From: Chara braunii
Taxonomy: Eukaryota; Streptophyta; Charophyceae; Charales; Characeae
Assembly (NCBI GenBank): GCA_003427395.1
Contig: BFEA01000053.1
Span: 2,676,489 to 2,737,966 of the forward strand
Length of the DNA: 61,478 bases
Direction of reading: 5' to 3'
Of this stretch, positions 43,619 to 54,552 are shown one piece after another (the first letter of the stretch is position 1; each line of letters opens with the position of its first letter). The notes beneath the pieces are model-generated. The model saw only the letters and a program-made list of their open reading frames with translations. It had not been told where the DNA came from and did no database searches. Position numbers and translations under genes: made by a program.

Positions 43619-44707
43619 CTAAGATGTGATTATGCCCTCCGACGTTGCCTGTTGTTGAAGGCCCCTTTCTGGAATTGAATTGTGCCATTCTTTCCAGCAT
43701 ACCCGGTCCTGTCGCAAGTCTGCGACCTTGCCATTTACCAGCCAATTCCTATAGAAACTCAGCCTCTCCTTCTTCCGCTGTTCTTCATCTTCTGTCCAGG
43801 CTTGTTTGATCTTCCGCCATCTGCAAAGGATCTCCGCTTGCATCATTGTTCTAGTTTCTATCCACACCTTCTCCCGTGGGTTGGACCGTCCTTCAATTGT
43901 TCTGCTGCATCTCTCCTTCCATATGACCCATAGGGTCACTTTCCTGATGAGTTCAAACCAGATCCTCTCTGCCTTTCGTGCCTGATCAGGGATGTTAGTC
44001 AAGAGGAGCAGTTGAATGGGTTGTTCGGGGAAGGGAGATGTGAAGAGGGAATCCCAGAGTGAAGCCGCTCTCGCCCAGTATTCAGTCGCCTCTTTACGAA
44101 GCACTAGGCAGTGAACTACATCTTCTACCGCACCTTCGGTGCAGACTGTACATAACTCCGAGCTGTCTGGATCTGTGGCTTTCCGTCTAATGTGCAGCCA
44201 TTGGTTCACCGGTAGGGCTGTGTATACAATCAGCCACTGCAAACTTCTAATCTTGATTGGTCTGATACGTTTGAATTTTTCCCAATGGATTCGTGTAATT
44301 TTGTCTGCTTCTTGACCCACGAGGTTCCGCCATCTGTTTTTGATAATAGGGTCTTTGGTCTTTAGAGACAGTCCGTACCCCAGTTTGACAGAGTAGTCCT
44401 GGATTGGGATTTTTGACTTGAAGTTGCTGGTAGTATTTGGCGTCCAGGCCCATTCCGCGGGGTCGAACTCCAAGGACCGGATTGCAGTGTCCGGTCTGAA
44501 GATTGCCGTTGGCCATGTACCTAGGACCCTTACTTTCCCGAGGAGGAAGGAATCTAGTATAGATGATTCTACATTGCAGTTCAAAATAGCTGGCATATCC
44601 GTATTGGTGAGGGAGATCGGGAAGGAGAGGAAAGTGGCCCTGGTGTGTGAGCCTTGCTGCATGTGGGAGAATTGATAGGCTCTAGAAGGGGTTGTGTCTT
44701 GAATCAT
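43619..44707 (-). CDS. LINE C-terminal region with zf-RVT zinc-binding motif
   Basis: A 362-codon open frame, the end of ORF2. Residues 186-200 (CTVCTEGAVEDVVHC) supply the Cys-Cys-His/Cys pattern of the reverse-transcriptase zinc-binding domain, preceded by the usual SLQWLIVYTALPVNQWLHIR block. Further on are helical Lys/Arg/Glu-rich segments and the terminal RNWLVNGKVAD. Related to the remnant at 34290-35110. The ATG is only the first in a frame cut off by an upstream stop. Confidence 0.8.
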   Translation of the reverse strand: MIQDTTPSRAYQFSHMQQGSHTRATFLSFPISLTNTDMPAILNCNVESSILDSFLLGKVRVLGTWPTAIFRPDTAIRSLEFDPAEWAWTPNTTSNFKSKIPIQDYSVKLGYGLSLKTKDPIIKNRWRNLVGQEADKITRIHWEKFKRIRPIKIRSLQWLIVYTALPVNQWLHIRRKATDPDSSELCTVCTEGAVEDVVHCLVLRKEATEYWARAASLWDSLFTSPFPEQPIQLLLLTNIPDQARKAERIWFELIRKVTLWVIWKERCSRTIEGRSNPREKVWIETRTMMQAEILCRWRKIKQAWTEDEEQRKKERLSFYRNWLVNGKVADLRQDRVCWKEWHNSIPERGLQQQATSEGIITS

Positions 44708-45214
44708 AAGACCCCACTCGCCCGGTCTCCACGACTCTTATCTTTTACCAGGATATCTCTCCACTCCTGTGGAATACGACTAAGTATATATCGAAGATTG
44801 GTCCCTCGTCTGTGGCATCCTTTCAGTCGGGCACTAAGCTTTTGTTCCGTTATCCAGTTTTTTTTGTCCTCCTTCCACAAGTGATCTACTTTCTAGATAC
44901 CGTTCTTGATCCAAGACAACCATCTCTGTTCTAGGAAAAGTGGATTGTTAGCCTTATTTGTTAACCATTCGTTCCCGAAAAGCGGTTGTCTTAGTACTTC
45001 ATCCTTGGATTTAGGTTTGTTTGTCTTGCTAGGGATTATTTTCCTCCACGATCAAAGCAGCGCCGACCAGTAAGGGGTGGGCGGTCGATGGTCCTCAAGT
45101 CTGTTATTCCTCGTCCGATTCCTCCGTCCTGTAGATATCACCCATTCTTTGTTCATTACCCAAAACAGGCCTGACATATCGTTTGGGGAGGGTATTGGTG
45201 CTACAGATCTGATA

Positions 45215-46340
45215 CTATCCAGTGCCAACTTGTTCCAGGCGCTGTCCGGATTCATCAGCGGTTTGATGATCCATTTGAGCTTTCGTTTCTGCTCCGGGGT
45301 CAATGATTCCTAGGCCCCCGTCTCGTGGCCTCCTTGTAACATAGTGCGAGGCTATCTTGGATATGCCCTTGTCTTTGTTGGGGTCTCCTGGCCACAGGGA
45401 AAGCCTAGCTCGTCTGTTCAGCTCCTTAATCGAGCTGTCGGGAACTGTCCAAATAGAAGCAATGTACTTCATCATTGAAAAGACTGACGTATTGAGGACC
45501 AGTGCTCGACCAATCAGGGAAGTGAAGGCGTTGCTCCACCTTTCGGTTTTATTAATCTGTTTAGTTAGCATAGACGGGCCCATTTGGGGTGCCAACCCTT
45601 CTTTTGTCATTAGGATGCCCATATAACAAGTGGGTGTATCCGGTGTTTGCCATGTCATAGCCGCCTCATCTCCTAATCTGAATGCTTTCATTGCTTTAGC
45701 TAGTGTTTTGAAGGAGGAATCTTATGCTCTGATCAAAACCGTTAAATCGTCTGCGAACATGATGGCTGCGGGAAAATCCATCTGGTGAGCAGAGCCTACA
45801 TTGGTGCTGGCTAGTCTCTGAATTGATGGATCCTTGCGCAGGAAGGATGCGATTGCCTCCATGACGAATAGAAATATTGACGGGGCCAACGGGTCCCCTT
45901 GGCGGACCGAGTGAGATATCGGATAGTAACCTGACAATAGTCTGTTGACTTGGACACAGCCAACTGCATCTTTGCACAGTTTCCTAACCTACTTTCTGAA
46001 GTTTGGTCTGACTCCCATTCTTTCCATGCTTGCTTCCATGAAGTCCCAGTTAACGTGATCGTATGCCTTCTCGAAATCAAAGAAGAGAATCGCGACGTTT
46101 ATTTTCCTTTCCTTGATTTTTCTCACCGACTCATCCAATGTCATAACATGGATAAAACTTGTTTGGTCGATGTGGAAGCATTTGTTGGTAATCTTAATGA
46201 TCCGGTTGGACAGGGTCTTAGCAAGGATCTTGGATGGGAGAGTCAACAACGAAATTGGCCTATAATTCTTGATGTCGTCTTTCTCACCCTTTTTGTAAAG
46301 TAGCGTGACCAGGCTGTTGCCGAGTAAATTACCCAGCCCC
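45215..46340 (-). pseudogene. LINE reverse transcriptase
   Basis: Frames 45989-46249, 45722-45937 and 45215-45691 give the palm in order: SKILAKTLSNRIIKI, AILFFDFEKAYDHVNWDFME, SVRQGDPLAPSIFLFVMEAI, the catalytic FADD (AAIMFADDLTVLI), and the thumb with LWPGDPNKDKGIS and RRPRDGGLGIIDP. Catalytic Asp residues are intact; stops near 45940, 45720 and 45215 break the frame. This enzyme would copy RNA directly onto the nicked target. Confidence 0.9.
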
Positions 46341-46342
46341 TC

Positions 46343-47587
46343 CTAAGACCAGCTGTCACTATAGAAGTTTAGCAAGTCACTTCCTAGCAAGGGCCAAAAA
46401 TTTTCCCAGAATTCTTTTGTTAACCCGTCGATTCCTGGAGTCTTGTTATTGATCATGCTTTGTAGAGCCCGATGTAGTTCTTCTGATGTGATTGGTTTGT
46501 CGAGAGCTTCAGCCTGATCGACTGATATTGTTCGTTCTAAGTAGTGCAACATTTTCTGCCTTGCCTCTCTGACATTGATGGGTATTGGTACCCCAGTCTT
46601 AGAGTGGTAGAGGTCCTTGTAGAAATTGTTTGCTATCATTCCTTCGTTGTCTGATCTCACGGTTTGGGGAGCTGCGTGTGACCTTAGGCCTTCTATCGTG
46701 TTCGCTCTCAAATTTGCTTTGATTCGGGCAAAGAAGTGCTCTGTCATTGAGTCGTTGAGCTCGTATTCACACATTCTTGCTCTTATTTGATGGCCTTTCA
46801 GGTCCCACCATTTCCGCATGGCTAGTTCCTCCCGAGCCTTGTCGAAAATCTCAATATACAACTGAGCCATCAGGTTAGTTTCTGCTATTTTCAACGCAAA
46901 TTTTAGTGATTGCTTTCTTTGTTTCCGTATCGATGCTAGCTTCCTAAAGACTTTGGCCACGGTGTCTGAGAGGGTCGAGTAACTCTTTTGAAACCATTCC
47001 CATCGAGGATCAGTGCTTAGACGCACCGATCTCAGCCCTTCCCAACAATCACATACTTCACTTTGGAAGGTCTGGCTCTGCAAGAGGGAATTGTTGAGTT
47101 TGTGGAAGTGGGCTCCCTTTTTAACGACTAGGTCAAAGCAGATGACCAATTCAGTTGGTTTGTGATCCAGTCCTGAGTATGGAGCCAACGGTAACACTTC
47201 AGCCTCCTTTACGTCCCCCATCATGAGTTCGGACACTAGAAAGTAGTCTATTCGTGAGAAGGTCATATGGTTGGCATGATTTTTCTTGACTAAGGTGAAA
47301 GCTCTCTTGTTGGGGTGTAGGATTCTATGGGGGTTTACCAGGTTGTGATCCAGCATCATTTCCTGCATTGGTGTTGCTTCTGATAAGTTTGGGGCGCTGG
47401 AAGATCGAGAAATACGGTCTACTGATGGGTCTATTGTTATATTGCAATCTCCTGCCAGAATGCATCGGGTCAGTGGCGGAATCAGATCTCCGATATGTCT
47501 TAGAAAGGTCGTCCTTTCTGTTGGCGAGTTTGGAGCATAAATGTTGAAGAGTAGGAATTGTTCTTCCTTCCATTTAAGGTGTAACAT
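46343..47587 (-). CDS. LINE endonuclease C-terminus and reverse transcriptase start
   Basis: A 414-codon open frame. It begins in the endonuclease (LLFNIYAPNSPTERTTFLRH, CILAGDCNITID, SRIDYFLVSELM, GLDHKPTELV, the equivalent of the SDH motif). It continues through an Arg/Lys-rich linker to the polymerase entry (MINNKTPGIDGLTKEFWENF). A stop after FYSDSWS ends it, and the polymerase continues at 46300 in broken frames. The order and motifs are those of plant L1-type LINE ORF2. Confidence 0.85.
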   Translation of the reverse strand: MLHLKWKEEQFLLFNIYAPNSPTERTTFLRHIGDLIPPLTRCILAGDCNITIDPSVDRISRSSSAPNLSEATPMQEMMLDHNLVNPHRILHPNKRAFTLVKKNHANHMTFSRIDYFLVSELMMGDVKEAEVLPLAPYSGLDHKPTELVICFDLVVKKGAHFHKLNNSLLQSQTFQSEVCDCWEGLRSVRLSTDPRWEWFQKSYSTLSDTVAKVFRKLASIRKQRKQSLKFALKIAETNLMAQLYIEIFDKAREELAMRKWWDLKGHQIRARMCEYELNDSMTEHFFARIKANLRANTIEGLRSHAAPQTVRSDNEGMIANNFYKDLYHSKTGVPIPINVREARQKMLHYLERTISVDQAEALDKPITSEELHRALQSMINNKTPGIDGLTKEFWENFWPLLGSDLLNFYSDSWS

Positions 47588-47664
47588 ACACCACCTCCCT
47601 TCTGTCTGATCAGCTTTCTTGTCCAGGACAGAGCCTGCTAGATATAGGCGGGAGGATTTGGGAA

Positions 47665-47982
47665 TCAGGATTGTCGGTCCTTAGAGCTTGTTTCAGGGTC
47701 AACCGACCAAATTTCATCCTTCAGGCCGCCAAGTTTTCTTGCCATAAATGTGCGAATTTTATTGTGTGCTGATGAGAAGGTGAGGTGTGTTTCCTGTAAT
47801 AACAATATATCTGCTAGCTTCCTATCGTTCATTGAGAACCCGGATAATAAATCGTTCCATTTTTCTTCTCTTTCTACCATGTTCCCCAGTCCGTTGACAT
47901 TCCATCTTTTAAGGACTAATCCTTGGTTTTTCCAATCGATGCGATCCCCTGCCTCGTTAGCTCTTCTTCTGTAGCTCTCCAT
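47665..47982 (-). pseudogene. LINE AP-endonuclease, N-terminal part
   Basis: A 105-codon frame with LKRWNVNGLGNMVEREEKW and DILLLQETHL, the N-terminal motifs of the exonuclease/endonuclease/phosphatase fold that nicks the target DNA. It breaks by frameshift before 47587. The glutamate of QETH, a metal ligand, is kept. Confidence 0.8.
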
Positions 47983-48080
47983 GGAAGCAGCTGAATCAGA
48001 TTAGGGGGATTAGTTTATGAACCCTTTCTATCACCAAGCGGTATAAAATCATTAAGTCGTGCTCGTCCATCAGGAACAGT

Positions 48081-48725
48081 ATGTCAATGAGCACTCGCAA
48101 GCACAACTACCTTCGGAGAGCAATCTGGTCGAACCTCCTCCTCCTGAATGGTCAGGCAGCATCTCTTCCCCGTGTGGATCGCATAGATTTTACCACGAAC
48201 AGTGACAGGACCTCTCCAGGGGATGGAGACCGTGCCCTCCTCCCTTTGTGTCGTCCTACAGGTACAGTTCGCCTAGCATATCCCCGACATAGCCTCTGCT
48301 CCAAACACTATGAAGGGATGGTGGATGCCAGCCTCTGCAATGAAAACAGTGATCTTTGTCTTGTGCTCATTCCCCCCTTGATTACTTGCACAGCATGTTG
48401 TTGTGGCCTTGATCTGCCATCCTTGGTGTCATATGCATCATGAGTGATCATCCCCCGCTCGATTACTTGCAGGGCACTTTGTTGTGGCCTTGATCTGCCA
48501 TCCTTGATGTCATATGCATCATGAGTGTACAATGTTTCCAGGAACAAGTCAGCCTTTTTTGTTGATGACATGTCAGCAACATGCCATGTGTCGACAATGT
48601 TTCCAGGAAGCTGTCATAGAAAGTATGTCTCTACTGCGTGGACTATCCCCGGTGCCATCAGCTGCCACATCCTCTCTTACTATGTCCCTCACGCGGCGTT
48701 GGACATACACGTACTGCAACCGCAG
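48081..48725 (+). other. Unassigned stretch with an 81-bp tandem duplication
   Basis: TCATTCCCCCCTTGATTACT at 48367 recurs at 48448 through GGCCTTGATCTGCCATCCTT. ACAATGTTTCCAGGAA also occurs twice (about 48528 and 48594). The frame from 48085 (NEHSQAQLPSESNLVEPPPP) looks coding-like but is unidentified. Confidence 0.5.
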
Positions 48726-48949
48726 TGCAACAAAAAAACCACTTATATTGACACAAAATCCACATGGATGTCCAAAGATGGTGAAAACAGGTTAGCGCAG
48801 CTCACAAACTTCAATGAATGATCATATAATACAGTGCCAGAGTTCGAGTATCCAAGTGCTCATCAACTCAACATCATATTATGCAGATTCAGAGTTTGAG
48901 TCACCCTGATGTCTAAGCGCTCGTCAGTGCATCATCCAGCAGCCTCAAT

Positions 48950-48997
<48 letters not shown>

Positions 48998-49031
48998 AGC
49001 CCATATCATACAACCAGGCTGCCTCTGCCTT

Positions 49032-49100
<69 letters not shown>

Positions 49101-49460
49101 CTCTGCAACTATGAGGATCACAACCCTGGATAGATCCACCTTCTACTCATGCTCTACCACTACTACTGAGCAGTTCTGGCCGCCTGTCTTCCACAGCATA
49201 GCGCTGCCCAGTAGAGCTCCTTGGCGTACAGTCACTCGCAATAGTGCACAGGCACCAGCAGTGCTTCCACCTTCTTGCAAATGGGCAATCTGTTCGAATG
49301 AGGTTGGCTAGTCCTCTTTATTGACTTGGACTGGGCCTTGACTTCACTTGGCCTCTGCTTGCTTTGGCCTGGGGCTGTTACTTTTGGAATATTGAGGATC
49401 AGTACCTTCTAGACTTGGAGCGCTGCTGCTTTTTGGACTGTGGGACTTTACTCTCAGGCC
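48726..49460 (-). repeat. 3' LTR of element C
   Basis: 735 bp, plus-strand TGCAACAAAAAAACCACTTA to CTCTCAGGCC, aligned with 56295-57021. Two (CT)n arrays (about 48953-48992 and 49037-49098). Confidence 0.8.
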
Positions 49461-49776
49461 GGGGGCCGTGGCAAGTCCTTGATGTTGTTGGTTATGTCTA
49501 TGGTCCCTCCTACGCCATTGAGATTCCTCCGCATTTGCATACTTATCCTGTGTTTTACGCTTTTAAGTTGCTACCCAGTGTAAGTAATGATCAATTGCCA
49601 TCTAGAAGGTCTATGATCCCTCCAGATATGGATGGCAGATATGATGTGGACAGCATAATTGCAGAAGATGTCTATGTACCAGGACGCAGAGGGGGCCCCC
49701 AACGACAGTACAAAGTTCGATTTGCTTACCAAGAGCCTACAAAAGATTGCTGGTTTGACTAGGGAAGAACTAATAG
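49461..49776 (+). pseudogene. Inverted integrase C-terminus of a B/C-type element
   Basis: Plus-strand frame GPWQVLDVVGYVYGPSYAIE, then HLHTYPVFYAFKLLPSVSND and the chromodomain-like tail (QYKVRFAYQEPTKDCWFD), ending at an in-frame stop near 49760. It begins exactly at the LTR edge and is the inverse complement of 49802-50095, the end of element C, with about 25 bp between the arms. It is better conserved in frame than the arm it mirrors. Confidence 0.85.
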
Positions 49777-49801
49777 TGTGATACTATGTGTCGTGCCGTC
49801 T

Positions 49802-51060
49802 CTATTAGTTCTTCCCTAGCGAACCAGCGATCTTTTGCAGGCTCTTGGTAAGCAAATCGTACTGTGTACTGTCGTTGGGGCCTCCCTCTGCGTCTTGATA
49901 TGCCGACATCTTGTGCAACTATCCTGTCCACATCTGCCATCCATATCTAGACGGATCATAGACCTTCTTGAGGGGAAGTGATCATTACTCACAAGCCTGA
50001 AACACTGGATAAGTATGCACATGCGGAGGAATCTCAATGACATAGGAGGGACTATTGCCATAACCAATGACCTCAAGGGTTTGTCACGGTCCCCTATATA
50101 CTGATAGCAATTTCTATGATATGCTCTTCCCGGCGAGAAACTCTCAAGACTCGATCCAAAGTAGGTTACCAATAGCGAACTGAAAAGGCCTTCGATGCTT
50201 GTTCGCGTGCGCAATCATTTGGTGTTGGGCTTTCTTAATATCCTCCCCCACGCGTTCCAGGTCTTTCTCATGTTGTACAGTAAAATCTCTACTGTGTGGA
50301 GGAAATTTTTGTACCTGGTCGGGATTTAGGCGGTCAATAGGCCTCGTTGGACGCTATCCCAAATGCAACTCGTTGGGCATCCTAGTAGCTCAGTGCACAA
50401 AATTGTTATAGGCACTAGCTACTTCGGAAGATGCTCATCCGAGTCAATCTGGTCAGGTCTGATGTACATGCGTGGTATTTGTTGTAAAAAACCTTGTTCA
50501 TTTGCGCAGTCTGTCCATTTATCTCAAGATGTTTGCCTAATGACATTGTTAGTTTTGATTGAAAACCTTCATCAATTGTTGTTAGTGCTCGCTCGTGAAT
50601 CTGGATGGTACATGTGTATTATTTGTTGTAAAACCTTATTCACTGGCTCAGTCTGTCCGTTTATCTCATGATGTCTGCCTGATGACATTGTCAGTTTTGA
50701 TGTGTAAACCTTCATCGATCCTTGTCAGTGCTCACCCGTGAATCTGGTATCCTTATCGGTGTTCATGAAGTCTATAGACACAGAGTCTCCAAAACCTTAC
50801 GAGATAGGTTGTGGTTTCAACATCCCAAGGGGTGGCTACGTCAAACTCTTCTTCCTTTGGCATGCCTTGCAGCCCTGAACTGAAGTTACGCGGCCATGCT
50901 TTATTCTGACCCATGTATAGGAAGAAATGAGGTTAGCATGAGTCTTCCTCCAACCGAAGTGTCCCTCTGTATCATGGCATTCCCCCAAAATCAGACTGCG
51001 GACTTCCTCATTGTTAGGTATGCATACAATATGTCGTGCACGTCAGTCCTTTCAAACAAC
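49802..51060 (-). pseudogene. Element C integrase
   Basis: The minus strand shows the C-terminal tail and GPY/F-like region (49802-50100), the target-binding part (about 50200-50400), and the zinc-finger end and core start (about 50770-50990). A segment of about 144 bp is duplicated in tandem (50465 and 50609). Comparison with B (12720-12900) shows a deletion covering the sequence between the first and second catalytic Asp. Confidence 0.7.
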
Positions 51061-51805
51061 AATCCCTGGGTCCTTCTATAGTCCAGGACCTCGTGTGGCG
51101 GATCCTAGCGCAGACGCTCCTAATCTTCTCTTTAAGTTCGGCACCAGCATCAAGGTACGTTTCTATGGCACCAAAAAATTTGCTCGCTTACTTAGCATCA
51201 GCGATGGCATTGTACTGACTCTTTACTTGTTGTAGTTCGAAATCAAACTGGTCAATCTCTCCGGCCCACCTAGTCGACTTAGGCGTAATCCGGTCCTGGA
51301 TCCTTAACCAGCAAAGCATCTCATGGTCATCGTAGACTTTGAAATGTCATCCTAGGGGGTAGTGCAACCAATATTCCATTGTCTCCCTTAGAGCGAACAA
51401 CTCACGCTCATACGTCGAAGCCGCGACCCTTTCATTAGGTAGCCTACGGGACATAAACTCTACTAACTCATACCCCTTACCATCACTTTGTTGGAGTACA
51501 ACGCTAATCCTATATTGACTTGCGTCGGTGTAACTATAAAAGAAAGTGATGGGTCAACAATTTTGATGACCGTATACTCAATGAAACATTTCTTCGAACT
51601 CTTGAACGTTGAGGTGCAGTCCTTATCCCACTTAGAGACTACCTCCTTCCTCAACAACCTACGCAATGGAGCAACCATTGCAATGAAGTTCCGTACGAAC
51701 TTCCGGTAATAATTCATTACACCGAGGAACGAAAAACGTTTTGTAATGATTCATTATACCGAGGAACGAAAATAGTTTTGTCAGCGTATACAAAGTTGGT
51801 CAAAC
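51060..51805 (-). pseudogene. Element C RNase H and RT connection
   Basis: The frame 51463-51717 reads MNYYRKFVRNFIAMVAPLRR to the RNase H start (IVTPTQVNIGLALYSNK, catalytic Asp lost to Pro/Thr). A short duplication of CCGAGGAACGAAAA occurs at 51721 and 51758, just before the T-rich insert. Confidence 0.75.
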
Positions 51806-52110
51806 TTTTTTTTTTTTTTTTTTTTAATATGGAAGCGGAACCTNNGTNGANTNTTTTTTTTTTTTTTTTTTTTTCTAAGAAAGATAAGGCTCTAATCTAT
51901 TTGTGGGGAGCAGCACGTGCTGGGAACCGGGCCCAGCGTTCCATATGGAAATTTACATAGAATTTTGAAAGTTTGAGATACCGCGGCCATTATGCGGCTT
52001 TGGCTAAGAAAATTTTGAACGACTTAGAAAATTACTACGACAAACTTCACAAAAAGGTCTGTCCACAATAAAAAACGCCACCACAAAGGTCCTACGAATG
52101 CTCAAAAACC
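51806..52110 (-). mobile_element. Poly(A)-tailed insert in element C
   Basis: Relative to A and B, about 300 foreign bases lie here, bounded on the plus strand by T runs at 51808-51826 and 51856-51874 around ambiguous bases. On the minus strand this is a sequence ending in a long poly(A), like a retroposed transcript or SINE. I cannot identify it. The Ns show the assembly is unreliable here. Confidence 0.45.
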
Positions 52111-52700
52111 TATGGCTGTTATTTTTGCATCCTTCGCCCTAATCCAATCTCCATCTAGCTCATGCCCCAAATACAACACGTAACACTTGGCCTATTGACG
52201 CTTTTTCGGGTTCAATGTAAACTCAGTGTCATGCAACTTTCTCAACAGTAAACAAAGGTGTTGTCGATGCTCTTCCAGCGGCGTGCTGAAAATGTAAATA
52301 TCATCTAAGTATACAACTACAAATTTATCTAGACATTTACAGAAAAGATCGTTCATGGAACGTTGGAAGGTACCAGGGGAGTTAGACAGAACAAACGGCA
52401 TGTCCATAAACTTTGCGTCCTATCTGATTGTAGCCTGATTTCAAGTCTATCTTAAAAAAATATTTACAACCTTGCACCCCATCCAATATATCGTTTATTT
52501 TTGGTAAAGGTTTAATATTTTTTATTGTGATTGCATCGAGTGTCCTATAGTTTATAGACATGCTTCGATTGTCCTCTTATCTTTGGCACAAATAGGATCG
52601 GTGCGACATATGGCGACGAACTTGGCTTAATCCACTCTTTTTCTATTAATTCATCGAGCTACTTGCGCAACTTACAAGTTTTTTGAAAGACATATAATAA
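52111..52700 (-). pseudogene. Element C reverse transcriptase
   Basis: The frame 52192-52407 reads MPFVLSNSPGTFQRSMNDLF then DKFVVVYLDDIYIF, with the YLDD box at 52300-52311 intact. Upstream palm and fingers (52410-52700) are present in broken frames. Confidence 0.85.
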
Positions 52701-52706
52701 ATTGGA

Positions 52707-53480
52707 CTATTTTCGATGCTTGGTTAAACTTTCCACTAGGGCATTTGGGGTCTCTCCCACGTCAACGAACTTCTCGAGCAACTTCTGGACCTCGGGCTGT
52801 GTTGGTAACTCTTCTTTTTTGTCCTCACTAATCGACCTAACGTAAGCAACAAACACATGGTCCACTAATTTATTCTTGACCACGTGTCTAACGAACGCAC
52901 GTGAACTCATACAGCTAAGGGACAAGTTGTTTTCAACGTCGGATATATGAAACAATCACATTTTATTTTTTCCACCTATGGGACTGGGCAACCAACATTC
53001 ATGCTCGCCTATCTTTATATCCCCGTACGCAGCGTTTCTCCAATTTGGTTGTAGGATCATGTAAAAAGGGAGACTATCCTCCACTAAGAGACTCTGGGAG
53101 TGTAAGACTTTCTCTACCTTAGTCTATGTCTCGAATCGGAAGTACGCATGTCTCTCTATGATTGGCCAATTTACTAATGACTGGTTTATCTAACTGCTAC
53201 ATTTTCATGCCAAGATGCAATTCTTGCAATCCTCTTAGGCTTACATAATTGTGTGTTGATCCACTGTCTACTGATGTGCCTACCTTTGCTCTACTTGTCT
53301 CAACATCTGTTATTATTAGTTGCCCATTCAATTTCTTTATCATTTCGATCCAAGTTTGGCGACGAATGATCAACTCATCACTCATGTTTGTCAGGGAGCC
53401 ACCTAGAGAGGTCCTAGCACAAACTACATCTGGACAACTAGCTAGATGGGGGCCTACATCAGTCTCTGCCAATGGGAGGG
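52707..53480 (-). pseudogene. Element C protease and linker
   Basis: The frame 53197-53472 ends with VDSGSTHNYVSLRGLQELHL, an intact D-S-G protease loop. The second half (53000-53190) is frame-shifted. The linker 52707-52955 (CMSSRAFVRHVVKNKLVDHV) matches A and B. Confidence 0.8.
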
Positions 53481-53559
53481 TGCTTGTTCAGCACGCGCTT
53501 TTATTTGTCTGTCTATGCTTGAAGTCCCCGTAGAGGCAACCACAACCTGTACTGGTTGT

Positions 53560-54552
53560 TCCTTTTTGGGTACCTATATTCGGGACAAAAGGTATATGTG
53601 GTCGGGGTCACCACACTTGAAGCATTGGTTGGCCTCAAGCCGTGCCTGCCGTACCTCTTGATCTATAAACAAGGCCTCTCAAGGCTGTTGGGTATGGCTG
53701 CCAACTTCTACCTCTATCTCTACCGTCAATGAAAGGAGAACCAGGTACACCTTGCGAGGGACCATTTTTCCCACTACCCACTTAGTAGCTACCTTCGCCA
53801 CCACCCCTTTGAGCAGCGGGTCCTCGACCTCCACCTCTTCCACGGCCTCCTTTACCCCGACGTATTCCTTGTCGCCCTCCCCTATGGGCTGCAACACCCG
53901 CATAGTCGCCTCCCTGAGACTTGTTTTTGTTGGTCTCTTCTAGTCCATAGTTGATCTGGTCATAAGGGAATGACTCGACTCCCCCCTCCTAAAACGTGAC
54001 CAGTGTCCTTGCCTTCTATATTTTCAGAAATAGTATTATTTTTCCACTGCTTCTCGGTCTGCAGGTCTTTCCAATAATGACAATCATTTGCCTTCTGCAA
54101 GAACCTGACGTGGTTTACAACTGTCTTACTAAATTACTCGTAGGTTGTCCCCTCTTCCTTCGTTCTGGGATGCAACCGAGTTCGAATGAGATCAGGCAGC
54201 ACTCTTGCAAAGTTATTCAGTATTTGCGCAGGGGTCCGTCCGTGGATATTGCAGCAACTCATCTATGGTGGCCTTGAGTACGAAAACACATCTTTTACTT
54301 CAAGTCACTAATGTTGAGGCTTAGATACTTTGTTCATCAGGCTAGGTTCTTGTCCTCAAACCTCTCTTCGAAGGTCCTTCTGAAATCCTCAATCCTTGTC
54401 TGTTGAGAGTACTGCATCATTGAGGTACAATCTGCCTCTTTTACTAATGAAATTGCGAAGTTAGTTGCGTCCCCTCCTAGGCAAGAACAAAAACGAGCCA
54501 TCAAAGCAGGGTACTGGTACTGAATTAGTTGAGCGTACAGGTATGTGTCCAT
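53560..54552 (-). pseudogene. Element C Gag
   Basis: The minus strand carries the zinc-knuckle region near 53610-53625 (GDPDHIY in a broken frame), an Arg/Gly-derived stretch (53679-53903), and the capsid-like part (QQTRIEDFRRTFEERFEDKN, 54337-54552), all matching element A Gag. Confidence 0.75.

Larger units (their letters stand above)
43038..47982 (-). mobile_element. Nearly complete non-LTR retrotransposon (LINE)
   Basis: On the minus strand, from 47982: AP-endonuclease, reverse transcriptase, C-terminal zinc-binding region, about 560 bp of 3' UTR, and a run of about 21 A (T at 43038-43058 on the plus strand). Only a handful of stops and shifts interrupt roughly 4.4 kb of coding sequence, so it is one of the least decayed elements here. 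No ORF1 is recognised upstream and no target-site duplication was found by eye. Confidence 0.85.
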
